NCBI RefSeq assembly: GCF_014836935.1
Contig: NZ_JACSPW010000019.1
Span: 1 to 60,555 of the forward strand
Direction of reading: 5' to 3'
Source of the DNA: Solibacillus merdavium
Lineage (GTDB): Bacteria > Bacillota > Bacilli > Bacillales_A > Planococcaceae
DNA length: 60,555 nucleotides
Shown: positions 11,101 through 18,358 of the stretch, in pieces
Position numbering within the stretch: the first letter of the stretch is position 1
Layout: every line of letters begins with the position of its first letter
Made by a program: the position numbers and the translations under genes
Notes under the pieces: model-generated
What the model saw: only the letters and a program-made list of their open reading frames with translations
Told to the model about the DNA's origin: nothing
The model's database searches: none

Positions 11101-11247
11101 CATGCCTTCAGTAACGTATGTTTCGTTAAAAAATGCTTCAGCATCTACTGAATCATCTATTAGATTAGCTAAATCTAAAGTATCGTCTCTTTTGGTTTCA
11201 TCAAAAACACTCGCTCTTGGCTTACATGCTTCAAATAAAGTTTTCAT
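8152..11247 (-). CDS. DUF499-type ATPase of the defence cassette
   Basis: 1031 residues. A P-loop QSMGGGKT sits at 73-80 and a Walker B LILLDELPPY at 165-174, typical of DUF499/BrxC-PglY-like AAA-type ATPases. The C-terminal third is beta-rich, with a chitobiase-like VTIKYTTDGSNP segment, and could be an Ig-like binding module. First gene of the four-gene leftward operon, with TAGGAGG seven bases before the ATG. The family is tied to phage-exclusion systems (Pgl/BREX relatives), so it probably couples ATP hydrolysis to sensing or remodelling incoming DNA. No clear promoter can be named in the AT-rich 190 bases ahead. Confidence 0.82.
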   Translation of the reverse strand: MKTLFEACKPRASVFDETKRDDTLDLANLIDDSVDAEAFFNETYVTEGMQLLFDTAFKRFDGKGTSGIVKLTQSMGGGKTHNMVALGLLAQNPEIRKQYLNSSFNFDQEIKVVAYTGRESDISYGIWGEIARQLGKEELFKDYYSPLRAPGQSAWINLLKGEPTLILLDELPPYLEYARTIQVGTGTLADVTTNALSNLFNAIGKAELHNVCLVISDLQATYEAGSNLIQKSFKNLENEIGRQSINIEPVGTTSDDLYHILRKRLFENKATDEEIHEIALAYQEAVKEAKQMGYTNQSPEQIYTGIKDAYPFHPSIKDLFARFKENPGFQQTRGFIRLTRIMVKNLYDGTDPKAKSNYLLNAFDMDLNNSEMFSMIRSIKPRLSNAISHDIAQNGKAVAEDLDALSNSNDIQDLSKLLLVSSLGDVTGIVQGLSIQEAIGVLAKPGRNITEIKNSLEQFKTKSWYLYTDSNNRLFFKDVKNVNAELLSLVDTYTDEIAKQEIKKILMEKFLPNLKDCYQEVEVFPAIDEIEIKQDKVTLILFEPNPNGIGLKRDLEEFYENVKYKNRLMFLTGQRNSMENLLEVAKQLKAIQSIINRMKEEKVLENDTQFQSAQEILHKVELNLLQNSRETFITLYYPTSDGFESSDFKMEFKHNKFDAEEQIRNVLVDVMKFDKDTTSDTFRKKFEARIFTSRQMRWIDLKERVATTTSWSWHPPKALEDLKSECLKKGIWIEEGGYLDKEPPAPETSVNVRETHRDESTGEVTLKITPQNGDKVYYEINGEATPGSLEVKDLNAFKTTELSLTFLCVDSTGKHKTGTLTPWNNNVQLQYNVFDKNGSNYIELKASSPKVTIKYTTDGSNPKNSGGVYDDIFEVPKGTKFIQAIAVHEGFEIFSETITIPITETKFEIDKEKPLILNQILRASVTSEVYKQLEILDKHKVKVSGVSLQVFEKTNSIQQSWLELSFDNYVFHETKSFVKQLDELRDVFFNEKNVEVSMSIEKSKFEKGQNFEDWVAENKQSIEAYKNSISQ

Positions 11248-11440
11248 TCAAGTTCCTCCTACAATTACATATCAAATTTTTATTACATTAATATATAAAA
11301 CTTTATTGATACTAAACTTTAGAAATGAATGTTGTTCTCCTTTCCCTCTCGTTGTCGAATTTTTACTCTTCATAACACTTTATAGACATTGAGTTTAGAA
11401 CAAACATTTTCTACTATATATTGTCTTATATTATATCCTT

Positions 11441-11695
11441 TCAAACAATACTATTCTTCTTCGAAATATCCAAAATTTTACTAACAATCGATAACCTTCT
11501 TTTGCCACATTGCTGTAAAACAACTTTTGTATAATCATTACCCTTCAATAGTTTATCATTATTGTTTTCGTAAATTACTTTAATATTTCCCATTAGTTCA
11601 TCTTCATTGATTTCATTTTCCCAATAGCTATCAATTAATTGATTTAAAGCAATCGCTAATTCCCTTTGAGTTCGATAAAAACGCTTCAGTTCCAA
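11441..11695 (-). CDS. Small helical protein, possibly TIGR04540-like
   Basis: 84 residues, charged and predicted helical, starting at TTG with GAGGTG six bases ahead. The stretch YRTQRELAIALNQLIDSYWE followed later by GKRRLSIVSKIL resembles a small family I remember as TIGR04540, found in Firmicute defence loci. That match is from memory and uncertain. It sits about 190 bases upstream of the DUF499 gene on the same strand and may be a regulator or accessory part of that system. Confidence 0.55.
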   Translation of the reverse strand: MELKRFYRTQRELAIALNQLIDSYWENEINEDELMGNIKVIYENNNDKLLKGNDYTKVVLQQCGKRRLSIVSKILDISKKNSIV

Positions 11696-11820
11696 GAGCT
11701 CACCTCATTGTTAAAATCATTATTCAATTTTAATTAATTCGTTATTTTTTTCTTACTCTATTCTTATTCTAACCTTGTTTGATAACGGTTTCAATTAACT
11801 ATTAAAGTTTTCTCCAAACA

Positions 11821-11852
11821 AAAAGAGGTGTGCTCTCGTTAGCATCACCTCT
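11821..11852 (-). terminator. Terminator after the 149-aa gene
   Basis: AGAGGTG/CACCTCT stem followed by five T on the minus strand, just after the stop of the gene at 11865. It ends that transcript before the small 84-aa gene. Confidence 0.75.
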
Positions 11853-11864
11853 TGCATACAGAAT

Positions 11865-12314
11865 TCACTTCAATAGTTTCTTACTGATATTTTCAATATA
11901 CTTTTCAAAGCTTTCTTCTAAATCACGGATTTTCGGTTTAATTGGTACATCTAATTTATCTAATTCTTGCAGGGCTCGATATATTTCAAATAACACCCAT
12001 ATCCCTTCTTCAATTAAATCAGCGTTTTTCAGTGAGCTCACTAAATTTTTTTCAAATATCATAAGTCGGTTATATATCACATAATACGCATCAAAATCAT
12101 CTTCTATCTTCTCCATACTTAATACCATATCGATTGACATTTCTGACAGAATATTTGGCAAGCTACTAAATGACCCATCAAATTGAAGTTTCTTTAAATG
12201 ATCATACGCGAAAAGTCGAATTGCATTTTCCACCTGCTTAACTGCTAAATAGATATTCACTGGAACACCATAAGTTTTTAGACCAAATGTGTTTTCAAAG
12301 TTTAATTTACTCAT
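11865..12314 (-). CDS. Hypothetical helical protein (149 aa)
   Basis: 149 residues, acidic, predicted all-helical, no signal peptide or membrane segment. AAGGAG about ten bases before the ATG supports the start. I do not recognise the family. It has its own terminator, so it is probably a monocistronic cargo gene of the island. Many heptad-like Leu/Ile positions suggest a helical bundle or a small protein partner rather than an enzyme. Confidence 0.65.
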   Translation of the reverse strand: MSKLNFENTFGLKTYGVPVNIYLAVKQVENAIRLFAYDHLKKLQFDGSFSSLPNILSEMSIDMVLSMEKIEDDFDAYYVIYNRLMIFEKNLVSSLKNADLIEEGIWVLFEIYRALQELDKLDVPIKPKIRDLEESFEKYIENISKKLLK

Positions 12315-12441
12315 AAAATAATTACTCCTTTCATAAGCTAAATTCTTTGTTTAATGCAAGGCCAATGCATCTACTTATATGTTATTTACAAGTCAAATAC
12401 TTTTCAATACAACAAGTGCTTTACCATGTTTGAGCATCTCA

Positions 12442-13527
12442 TTAATGTGCACTAAACCGTTCTCCTAAGCTTTCCATCCGTATGCGGTAGCTATCTTCCG
12501 TTTCAAAATCGCGTTCTTCAAAAAGTAAGAGATGGTGACTTATCATCTCTTCTCGACTATCAGGCGGATTCAATAGTTCTATTGGCTTTCCTCCGTAGAA
12601 ATATGGCGAAAAGGTTTTAATCATGTTGCGGAAAATTTCCGTGATTTTTTCAAATGTTTGTTCATGCGTATCCTCTGGCGTGAAGTAGACGCCGATGCGA
12701 CGTTTATTACAAATTAATTCTGGATGTATCTTTTTTTGAAGCAAACTCTTTTGTTCCTTAAAAGCGTCATATTCTCCCGTAAGACACTTATCGAAATACA
12801 ATTCTATATATGCTTTTCCACGGCGGTCGATGGCACTGCATCGATATACAACACCATACTTACCTGCCCCAATATTCAATATTTTGTCGTACTGGTTTGC
12901 TTTCTTGTCATAATGAAAGTTCAAAAATTGAGGTATCTTCTTTCTTAAATGCAAAAGTAATCCATGCTTTATATCTTGGTCTAATTCGTAAATTAATGGC
13001 GGTGGATCAACAATTAAATGTCCGCAATGGCTCGGTGGAATTCGTTCACTTTGTAACACTATTGATAACCGTGCCTCTACTTCATCTAATAGATGCAGAT
13101 TTTCATATATCTCTAATTTATACATGTCATTGAGCTGTTGTAATATTGGAATCACTTCACTATTGAGTGTGATTGCATAAAAGTCTACATAAGAAGATTG
13201 ATTACCCTTGAGCCAATGCTGTAATTCATTTATCATCTCTTTATCAAATTCACGCGCCACCCAAACAATGACACCCTCTTGAGTTGAAGTAATCATCTTC
13301 TTCACGCGATTCAAGTAAGCTTTATTTGCTGGCTTTACTTGCAGTTCAAATAATACTGGAATTCGTCTTTTCTTATCAACAGCTTTTACATCAACATGAT
13401 ACGCTCCGTGCTTCTGCTCTAATGCCATATGATGTACTTCAAAACCCAATACTTCGCTAATAATCTTAGGGCGTTCTTTTAAATATATGCCCAATATTGC
13501 TTCTTTCATAGAACCGTTCCTACTCAT
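12442..13527 (-). CDS. Predicted PD-(D/E)XK-like nuclease
   Basis: 361 residues from the ATG at 13527, which has GGAGG eight bases ahead. The frame is open to 13596 but that extension crosses a terminator hairpin and has no ribosome site. The N-terminal domain reads VDVKAV (45-50), then VLFELQVK (58-65), followed by VIVWVAREFDKE, which fits a PD-(D/E)XK core (D46, E61, K65) and the WIAREF-type strand seen in DUF4268-like nucleases. The C-terminal part includes RIGVYFTPEDTHEQ and may be a DUF4268-type partner domain. It sits in a defence island and is preceded by a leader-peptide attenuator, so production is probably induced under translational stress. A defence nuclease is inferred. Confidence 0.6.
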   Translation of the reverse strand: MSRNGSMKEAILGIYLKERPKIISEVLGFEVHHMALEQKHGAYHVDVKAVDKKRRIPVLFELQVKPANKAYLNRVKKMITSTQEGVIVWVAREFDKEMINELQHWLKGNQSSYVDFYAITLNSEVIPILQQLNDMYKLEIYENLHLLDEVEARLSIVLQSERIPPSHCGHLIVDPPPLIYELDQDIKHGLLLHLRKKIPQFLNFHYDKKANQYDKILNIGAGKYGVVYRCSAIDRRGKAYIELYFDKCLTGEYDAFKEQKSLLQKKIHPELICNKRRIGVYFTPEDTHEQTFEKITEIFRNMIKTFSPYFYGGKPIELLNPPDSREEMISHHLLLFEERDFETEDSYRIRMESLGERFSAH

Positions 13528-13581
13528 GTACTTCGCCTCCATTACATCACTAATTTCATTTTTGGTAAATAATAATTGCAC

Positions 13582-13616
13582 AAAAAAAGCACTCACCTCA
13601 GATACAGGTAAGTGCT
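13582..13616 (-). terminator. Leader terminator (attenuator) of the nuclease gene
   Basis: On the minus strand AGCACTTACCT pairs with AGGTGAGTGCT and is followed by seven T. It lies between the promoter at 13711-13683 and the nuclease start at 13527. The first arm overlaps the stop codon of a 12-codon leader reading frame, so a ribosome at that stop would block the hairpin. Confidence 0.75.
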
Positions 13617-13653
13617 AATCGTATTCAAATTTTAAATTGCATCGCTTAAACAT
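13615..13653 (-). CDS. Leader peptide MFKRCNLKFEYD
   Basis: A 12-codon frame with a good ribosome site (GAGGTGA, five bases ahead), beginning about 30 bases after a near-consensus promoter. Its TAG stop touches the 5' arm of the terminator hairpin at 13582-13616. Too short for normal gene callers. The layout matches ribosome-mediated attenuation as in antibiotic-inducible leaders: ribosomes stalled at or near the end of the frame would prevent termination. No expression evidence is available. Confidence 0.55.
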   Translation of the reverse strand: MFKRCNLKFEYD

Positions 13654-13682
13654 ATAAATCACCTCACGATTAATTTGAGAAA

Positions 13683-13711
13683 ATTATAAAAAACGATTTG
13701 GCTATAGTCAA
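13683..13711 (-). promoter_or_regulatory. Promoter of the leader/nuclease transcript
   Basis: TTGACT at 13711-13706, 17-base spacer, TATAAT at 13688-13683 on the minus strand, a near-perfect sigma-A promoter. Transcription would start about 25 bases before the leader peptide. Confidence 0.8.
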
Positions 13712-13872
13712 ACAAAAAGAAACATACGTTCCTCATTACATAAAAGTTAGTTAACTGTTGTGTAATATTTATATAACATTTGCATCAGTGCTAAACAGCT
13801 ATTGCAAAACTATATAACAATTACCTAATGATTATGTAGCACGGCAACAGTATGCCTGTCACCGTAGAGCTT

Positions 13873-14307
13873 TTATTGTAGCTCTTTTAGTTCGCTGATC
13901 AATTCGGCAATTTGTTGAAGGTCGTTTATAACACCTGTTCCTTCAAATTTTACAAGCAATACCGTTTCAATGATTTCGACCAACAACTCTTTTTGTGATG
14001 CTGTTAGAATTTCATCATTGTGCTCAATCTGTGTGCTGAAAAGAAGTTCGCTAATACTCATAGGCTTATCAGACATATTTAAATCTGAACCTACTAACGA
14101 AGCAGGATCTACTTTCAAGACTTTAGCAAGTTTTAAAATCTTAGTGAAACCTGGACTCTTACGCTCACCTTTTTCAAGTCGATTCAAGTACGAAATCGAT
14201 ATGCCACTCAAGTCACTCAAATCAGCTAATGTCAACCCTCTTTTCTTGCGCAATGATTTCAGCATCTTACCGAATTCATCCGAAATCAACATTTCATCTT
14301 TTTCCAT
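13873..14307 (-). CDS. XRE-family transcriptional regulator
   Basis: 144 residues. An HTH_3 domain occupies about residues 10-65, with GLTLADLSDLSGISISYLNR as its helix-turn-helix and the usual RLEKGERKSPGF end. The C-terminal half is helical and probably dimerises. GAAGGAGAGG lies about 8 bases before the ATG. A perfect palindrome just upstream (14332-14347) is a likely self-operator. Such SinR/phage-repressor-like proteins commonly control island cargo or the integration genes, and the target beyond itself is unknown. Confidence 0.85.
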   Translation of the reverse strand: MEKDEMLISDEFGKMLKSLRKKRGLTLADLSDLSGISISYLNRLEKGERKSPGFTKILKLAKVLKVDPASLVGSDLNMSDKPMSISELLFSTQIEHNDEILTASQKELLVEIIETVLLVKFEGTGVINDLQQIAELISELKELQ

Positions 14308-14331
14308 TATAAATCCTCTCCTTCATGCATT

Positions 14332-14347
14332 ATTCCACAAATGGAAT
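14332..14347. promoter_or_regulatory. Candidate operator of the XRE regulator
   Basis: Perfect inverted repeat ATTCCA-CAAA-TGGAAT 25 bases upstream of the XRE start codon, placed where an autorepressor would bind. Confidence 0.5.
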
Positions 14348-14443
14348 GCCATTTCTCTGATCAGATGATCTTTATTATGATAGATTTGAAGAAGAGGATT
14401 ATAACTATTTTAATAGATTTTTTAATTGGATTTTATTTGAAGT

Positions 14444-15919
14444 TTAAATGGTCTGAGGTTGTTTAGCGATGATAGTCAACCAGTTATCGTCACCGTAGTT
14501 AAATTGAAGTTCTTTATAGCTGAATAATTTTAGGGCTTCCTCTAAATACGTGTGCACATCTTTTCTACCATATTGCTTGTTGCAATCTGTCAGGTTCATT
14601 GTTAAGCACCCTGGAGCAATCTCTTCGTATTCAAGGACATCGTTTCCTATAAGTGTATCTAAGACTGCTACTAAATCTACTGTTTCAAAACTTTCAGGTT
14701 CAGTAGCGAATATTGTCCACCAATGCCCGTTCTCTCCAAAGAATTGAATGTCTTTATAGCCCTGAAGCTCTAATGCATCACTAAGGAACTCATACACACG
14801 TTTTCCATTAAATTTTTTGTTGCAATTAAATGAATTGACCGAGATAGAATTAGGATAATACATACCATACTCATAAACGGTGTTTCCTAATAAAGTTAAT
14901 ACCGTAGTAGCTAAATTTGACAATTCTACATCGTTGTATTGTGGATCTTGCGCTTCTATAAACAACCAGTGCCCATCTCCAAATGTGAATCGAATATCTT
15001 CAAAGCCTTGTTGTGATAATCTTTCTTCTAAATAGACTTCCACCTCTTTACCTTGAATTTTCATATTACAATCGATTAAATTTACGGCAATCATATCTTG
15101 CTCTACTTGTTCGTATTCGACTACATCATCTTGTAATAAAGTTAATACCGCTGTTGTCAGTTTAGTTTTTTTAGCGAACATATCTCGTCCATCTTTAGCA
15201 AGCACTGTAATCCAATTGCCATCACAAGCATTAAAGTGAACTTTTTCAAATCCATGGAATTCTAATGCTTCTCTTAGATATTCAAAAAGATCCTTCTCAT
15301 TAATTTTTTGGTTTACATCTACTAAGTTTACAGTGATTGAGTTTGGCTGATACTCTTCAAATTCAAGCACTTGTGAGCCTAATAAAACCAGCACTGTTGT
15401 CATTAATCTGGATTGTTCAGCAAAGGAATCCTGAGGGTCTTTTGCGTAGACAGTCATCCAGTTGCGATCCCCGCAATTAAAATGAATATCTTCAAAACCG
15501 TGGAATGTTAATGCTTCTACAAGGAAAGCAAAAATACTTTTCCCTTCGTATTTTTTATTTATATTCACTAAATTCATCGTAATCGAATCGGGTTGGAATC
15601 TCTCGTGTTCGATTACATTCTCTCCTAAAAGCGTTAATACAGTAGTTATTAATCGTGTTCGTTCTTCTACATCATTACGAGGTTGAATAGCGCTTACAAT
15701 TAATACTTTGTCATCATCGTCATCAAATTCAAATTCAATCTCTTCATATCCGTGCATTAACAATCCTTCTCTAAGATAAATGCACACATCTTTCCCATTA
15801 ATTTCTTGATCAATATCTTCCAATTTAACAAGAACCTCATTTGGTCGGTAGTCCTCGCAAGAAATTGCATTTTCTTGTAGTAAAGTAGATACAATAGATA
15901 ATAATTCAGTTTGGTACAT
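14444..15919 (-). CDS. Protein of six tandem ~82-residue repeats
   Basis: 491 residues made almost entirely of six tandem copies of one ~82-residue unit (starting near 1, 88, 170, 252, 334 and 416). Each unit reads TTVLTLLG near its start, then a P-N-S-I-T-V-N-L-like strand, GKxVxxYLxEAL, a GFEDIxF strand and a closing GDxNWLTIxAKDPQ. The pattern of helix, strands, helix and strands suggests a small alpha/beta domain. The protein is acidic, has no signal peptide, and the first copy has a five-Asp insertion (DDDDD near 68). I do not recognise the family. It lies 110 bases after the SF2 helicase gene on the same strand. The ribosome site AAAGGAC precedes the ATG. Confidence 0.75.
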   Translation of the reverse strand: MYQTELLSIVSTLLQENAISCEDYRPNEVLVKLEDIDQEINGKDVCIYLREGLLMHGYEEIEFEFDDDDDKVLIVSAIQPRNDVEERTRLITTVLTLLGENVIEHERFQPDSITMNLVNINKKYEGKSIFAFLVEALTFHGFEDIHFNCGDRNWMTVYAKDPQDSFAEQSRLMTTVLVLLGSQVLEFEEYQPNSITVNLVDVNQKINEKDLFEYLREALEFHGFEKVHFNACDGNWITVLAKDGRDMFAKKTKLTTAVLTLLQDDVVEYEQVEQDMIAVNLIDCNMKIQGKEVEVYLEERLSQQGFEDIRFTFGDGHWLFIEAQDPQYNDVELSNLATTVLTLLGNTVYEYGMYYPNSISVNSFNCNKKFNGKRVYEFLSDALELQGYKDIQFFGENGHWWTIFATEPESFETVDLVAVLDTLIGNDVLEYEEIAPGCLTMNLTDCNKQYGRKDVHTYLEEALKLFSYKELQFNYGDDNWLTIIAKQPQTI

Positions 15920-16029
15920 GCGTAACCAGTCCTTTCTTTAAATTTTTTAATAAATTATAAGCATCAATTACAAAAATACTACTAAAATTTGTCCTTACAT
16001 GGTCGAACACCCCCTTTCAATGAAATTGA

Positions 16030-17994
16030 TTATGCTGAATAAAGCTCTGGCTCCTCTAATTTCAGTAACTCAGTATCTATCGCTTTTCTGAAATAGAGCT
16101 TTTTATGATTGAAATACGCTTGCAGGAAGCTATTTCTTTCCCATACATCATCGATATACGCCTTTTTCTTCTTTCCGCCTAATTCCATATCATAGACTTT
16201 CTGCGCTATACCACGAATATCAATTTGCTCACGCTCTTTAAACTCGATATATGGTGGCGCTGTTCGATTTATTTCAAAATGACTTACTATATCTTTTACA
16301 TCATCAATTAAATTAATTGTCGGAGAATCATTTGAGCTATAAAAGCCAAACGATGCCAGGAATGAAATAACCGAAAGATCTTCTGCATCTGCAAAGATTT
16401 TCGCTAACTTTTTTGCACCTTTTGCATCTGGAATACTGTAATAAGCGGTCAACTTATCCATAAGCTTTTCGAACGACGTTTTATTATTTTCATAAACTAA
16501 TACCTCACAGCTTTTATTAAAAGTAGAGCCATCCTCATTGGTTTTCTCCAATGAAAATGAGTAAAAGCCTAATGGTACAGTTTTGATGAACTCTATTTTT
16601 TCTAATTCTGTTGTGTCAATTGTATCGTCTGCGATTTTTGCAAATTGTTCAATTTGCTTTAATGGCAATAACCTTCGGAAGCTGGCAGGATTATTCTCAC
16701 AATCTTGCCAAACACCTTGTCCAACATATAGCTTCTCTGGCGTAATCCAAGCAATTTTATTTTGCCAATCATCTACAAAGCTTACGATATAAGCATTTTT
16801 CGTTCCGCCAGCTTGCTCACCTCGTAATGCACGCCCTACCATTTGTGTCATTAAAATTTCAGAAGTTGTTGGTCGTGTCAAAAATACGGTTTGCGTATCT
16901 GGTATATCCGTTCCTTCTGTTAAAATGTTCACATTGATCAGAACATCCAACGCATTTTCCTTAAAGCGTTTAATTTTTTCCTTATTGGAATCGGATATAA
17001 TGCCTTTACCAAATAGATCTGTGCCATTTGAAATGACATATTCTGAACGTATACCACGCTCATGAAACAGCGTATTTAATACGACTGCATGTGTCTGACT
17101 AACTGCGAAAATAAGCGTTTTACCATATTCATCTTTGTTGTCGATATACTCTTGAACAATACGATTATTCCGAACTTTATTTTTGGAAATAAAATTCGCA
17201 ATATCAGGTGGAATAGTATCATTTTTCTCAATTAGTTGCGCTTCTTCCTCTGAAACATCTTCTGCAACATTAATATACGTCTGCAATGTTTTTAAAATAG
17301 GTTGAGCGAGGATCCCTCTACTAATTAATGTTCGTAAAGACACTTGGTACACAATATCGTTTTTGAATACCTTTTTTAGTAGTCCTTTTTCGTATTGTGC
17401 AGTTCGAAATGGTGTAGCCGTTAAGCCAATTACTTGAAATTTCTTTGCATTTTTATCGATGCTTTCCATTATTTTGCGATACGTTTTTGCAGTAGCGCGG
17501 TGTGCTTCATCAATAATAAGAAAGACTTCTTTATGATATTTCAACCACTTCTCTTCTAAATGATGCAAGCCTCGATACAAACTGTCCTTACTGGCAATAA
17601 TAAAGTCATCATTACGCTCAATCGTTGATGCGCTTCCATGTTCGCCCGAAATAATACGGCAGTTAAAATGCTTTCGCTTATCGATTAATGCTGTAATAGC
17701 ATTTTTCTCAACTGATTCAAAAGCTTGCTCAATCAATTCGCGACGATGTGCAATCCAAATTACTTTCTTATGCTGATTAATGAAATTTTTTAATACCCAG
17801 CGAACTGCCGTTTCTGTCTTTCCACCGCCAGTCGGTAAAACTATGAGTCCCGCAAATCGGTTGTTTTCCTTATCTATAATTGATTGATCTAATGCCATCA
17901 TTGCTTCTCTTTGATGCAAATAAAGTTCCTTATCTCTTTTAACATCCTTCACTTTAAGCACCACTAAATTTTTCTTTTTTAATGCTGATTTCAT
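16030..17994 (-). CDS. SF2 DEAD/DEAH-box helicase
   Basis: 654 residues. Helicase motif I LPTGGGKTET lies at 53-62, motif Ia WIAHRREL near 80, the DEAH box at 162-165, motif III LTATPFRT near 196, and motif VI QMVGRALRG near 385. The family resembles the helicase parts of type I/III restriction and Hachiman-like systems. The C-terminal 230 residues have no motif I know. AAGGAGTG precedes the ATG. The gene is preceded by a promoter and a ~136-nt hairpin ending in a T tract (18039-18174), so it is probably attenuated. The DUF7662-like nuclease gene upstream may be its partner, but the leader between them implies separate transcription. Confidence 0.85.
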   Translation of the reverse strand: MKSALKKKNLVVLKVKDVKRDKELYLHQREAMMALDQSIIDKENNRFAGLIVLPTGGGKTETAVRWVLKNFINQHKKVIWIAHRRELIEQAFESVEKNAITALIDKRKHFNCRIISGEHGSASTIERNDDFIIASKDSLYRGLHHLEEKWLKYHKEVFLIIDEAHRATAKTYRKIMESIDKNAKKFQVIGLTATPFRTAQYEKGLLKKVFKNDIVYQVSLRTLISRGILAQPILKTLQTYINVAEDVSEEEAQLIEKNDTIPPDIANFISKNKVRNNRIVQEYIDNKDEYGKTLIFAVSQTHAVVLNTLFHERGIRSEYVISNGTDLFGKGIISDSNKEKIKRFKENALDVLINVNILTEGTDIPDTQTVFLTRPTTSEILMTQMVGRALRGEQAGGTKNAYIVSFVDDWQNKIAWITPEKLYVGQGVWQDCENNPASFRRLLPLKQIEQFAKIADDTIDTTELEKIEFIKTVPLGFYSFSLEKTNEDGSTFNKSCEVLVYENNKTSFEKLMDKLTAYYSIPDAKGAKKLAKIFADAEDLSVISFLASFGFYSSNDSPTINLIDDVKDIVSHFEINRTAPPYIEFKEREQIDIRGIAQKVYDMELGGKKKKAYIDDVWERNSFLQAYFNHKKLYFRKAIDTELLKLEEPELYSA

Positions 17995-18038
17995 ATTACA
18001 TCCACTCCTTGTATTACTTAATAAACTGATGAAAACAC

Positions 18039-18174
18039 AAAAAAGACTGGTTAATTACATACATGCAATATCAAAAAAAATAACCATCATAGATTCATAA
18101 AAGGACACAAGAATCCCATTTATAAAACCACTCAAGTATTCATTTGAAATAAACATGTATATAAAAACCAGTCT
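18039..18174 (-). ncRNA. Structured leader RNA upstream of the helicase
   Basis: On the minus strand a long imperfect hairpin begins AGACTGGTTTTTATATACAT and closes with ATGTATGTAATTAACCAGT, followed by six T about 45 bases before the helicase start. A GGGA/TCC mini-hairpin lies in the middle. The arms, the internal TACATGTTTATTT and the overall length match a second element at 23315-23444, so I treat both as copies of one leader or small-RNA type. Confidence 0.55.
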
Positions 18175-18250
18175 AACTATCTATATAAGTATACAAAGCC
18201 ATTTAAAAATAGAAAAAATAATATATACAAAAAACTATTTACAAAATACA

Positions 18251-18284
18251 AGTATAAATTAAAACACTCTTTGCCTATTGTCAA
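18251..18284 (-). promoter_or_regulatory. Promoter of the helicase leader
   Basis: TTGACA at 18284-18279, then TAATTT after a 17-base spacer and TATACT five bases further on. The same arrangement (TTGACA, TAAATT at 17, then TATAAT) precedes the sister element at 23229. Confidence 0.6.
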
Positions 18285-18358
18285 CACATTTTCTCGGAAA
18301 TTTTTAATAATATACAAATTTATCCATTAAAATTAAAACAAACATCAAAAATATATCA

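Noticed and set aside
1906-11247. Complete BREX or DISARM system
   Set aside because: No pglZ/brxZ, brxA, brxL, drmA or drmB gene is present. Only the DUF499, DUF1156, helicase and PLD parts are shared.
18055-18156. 33-codon frame inside the helicase leader hairpin
   Set aside because: No ribosome site, and the sister leader has only an 8-codon frame at the equivalent ATG. Kept as a possibility but not called.
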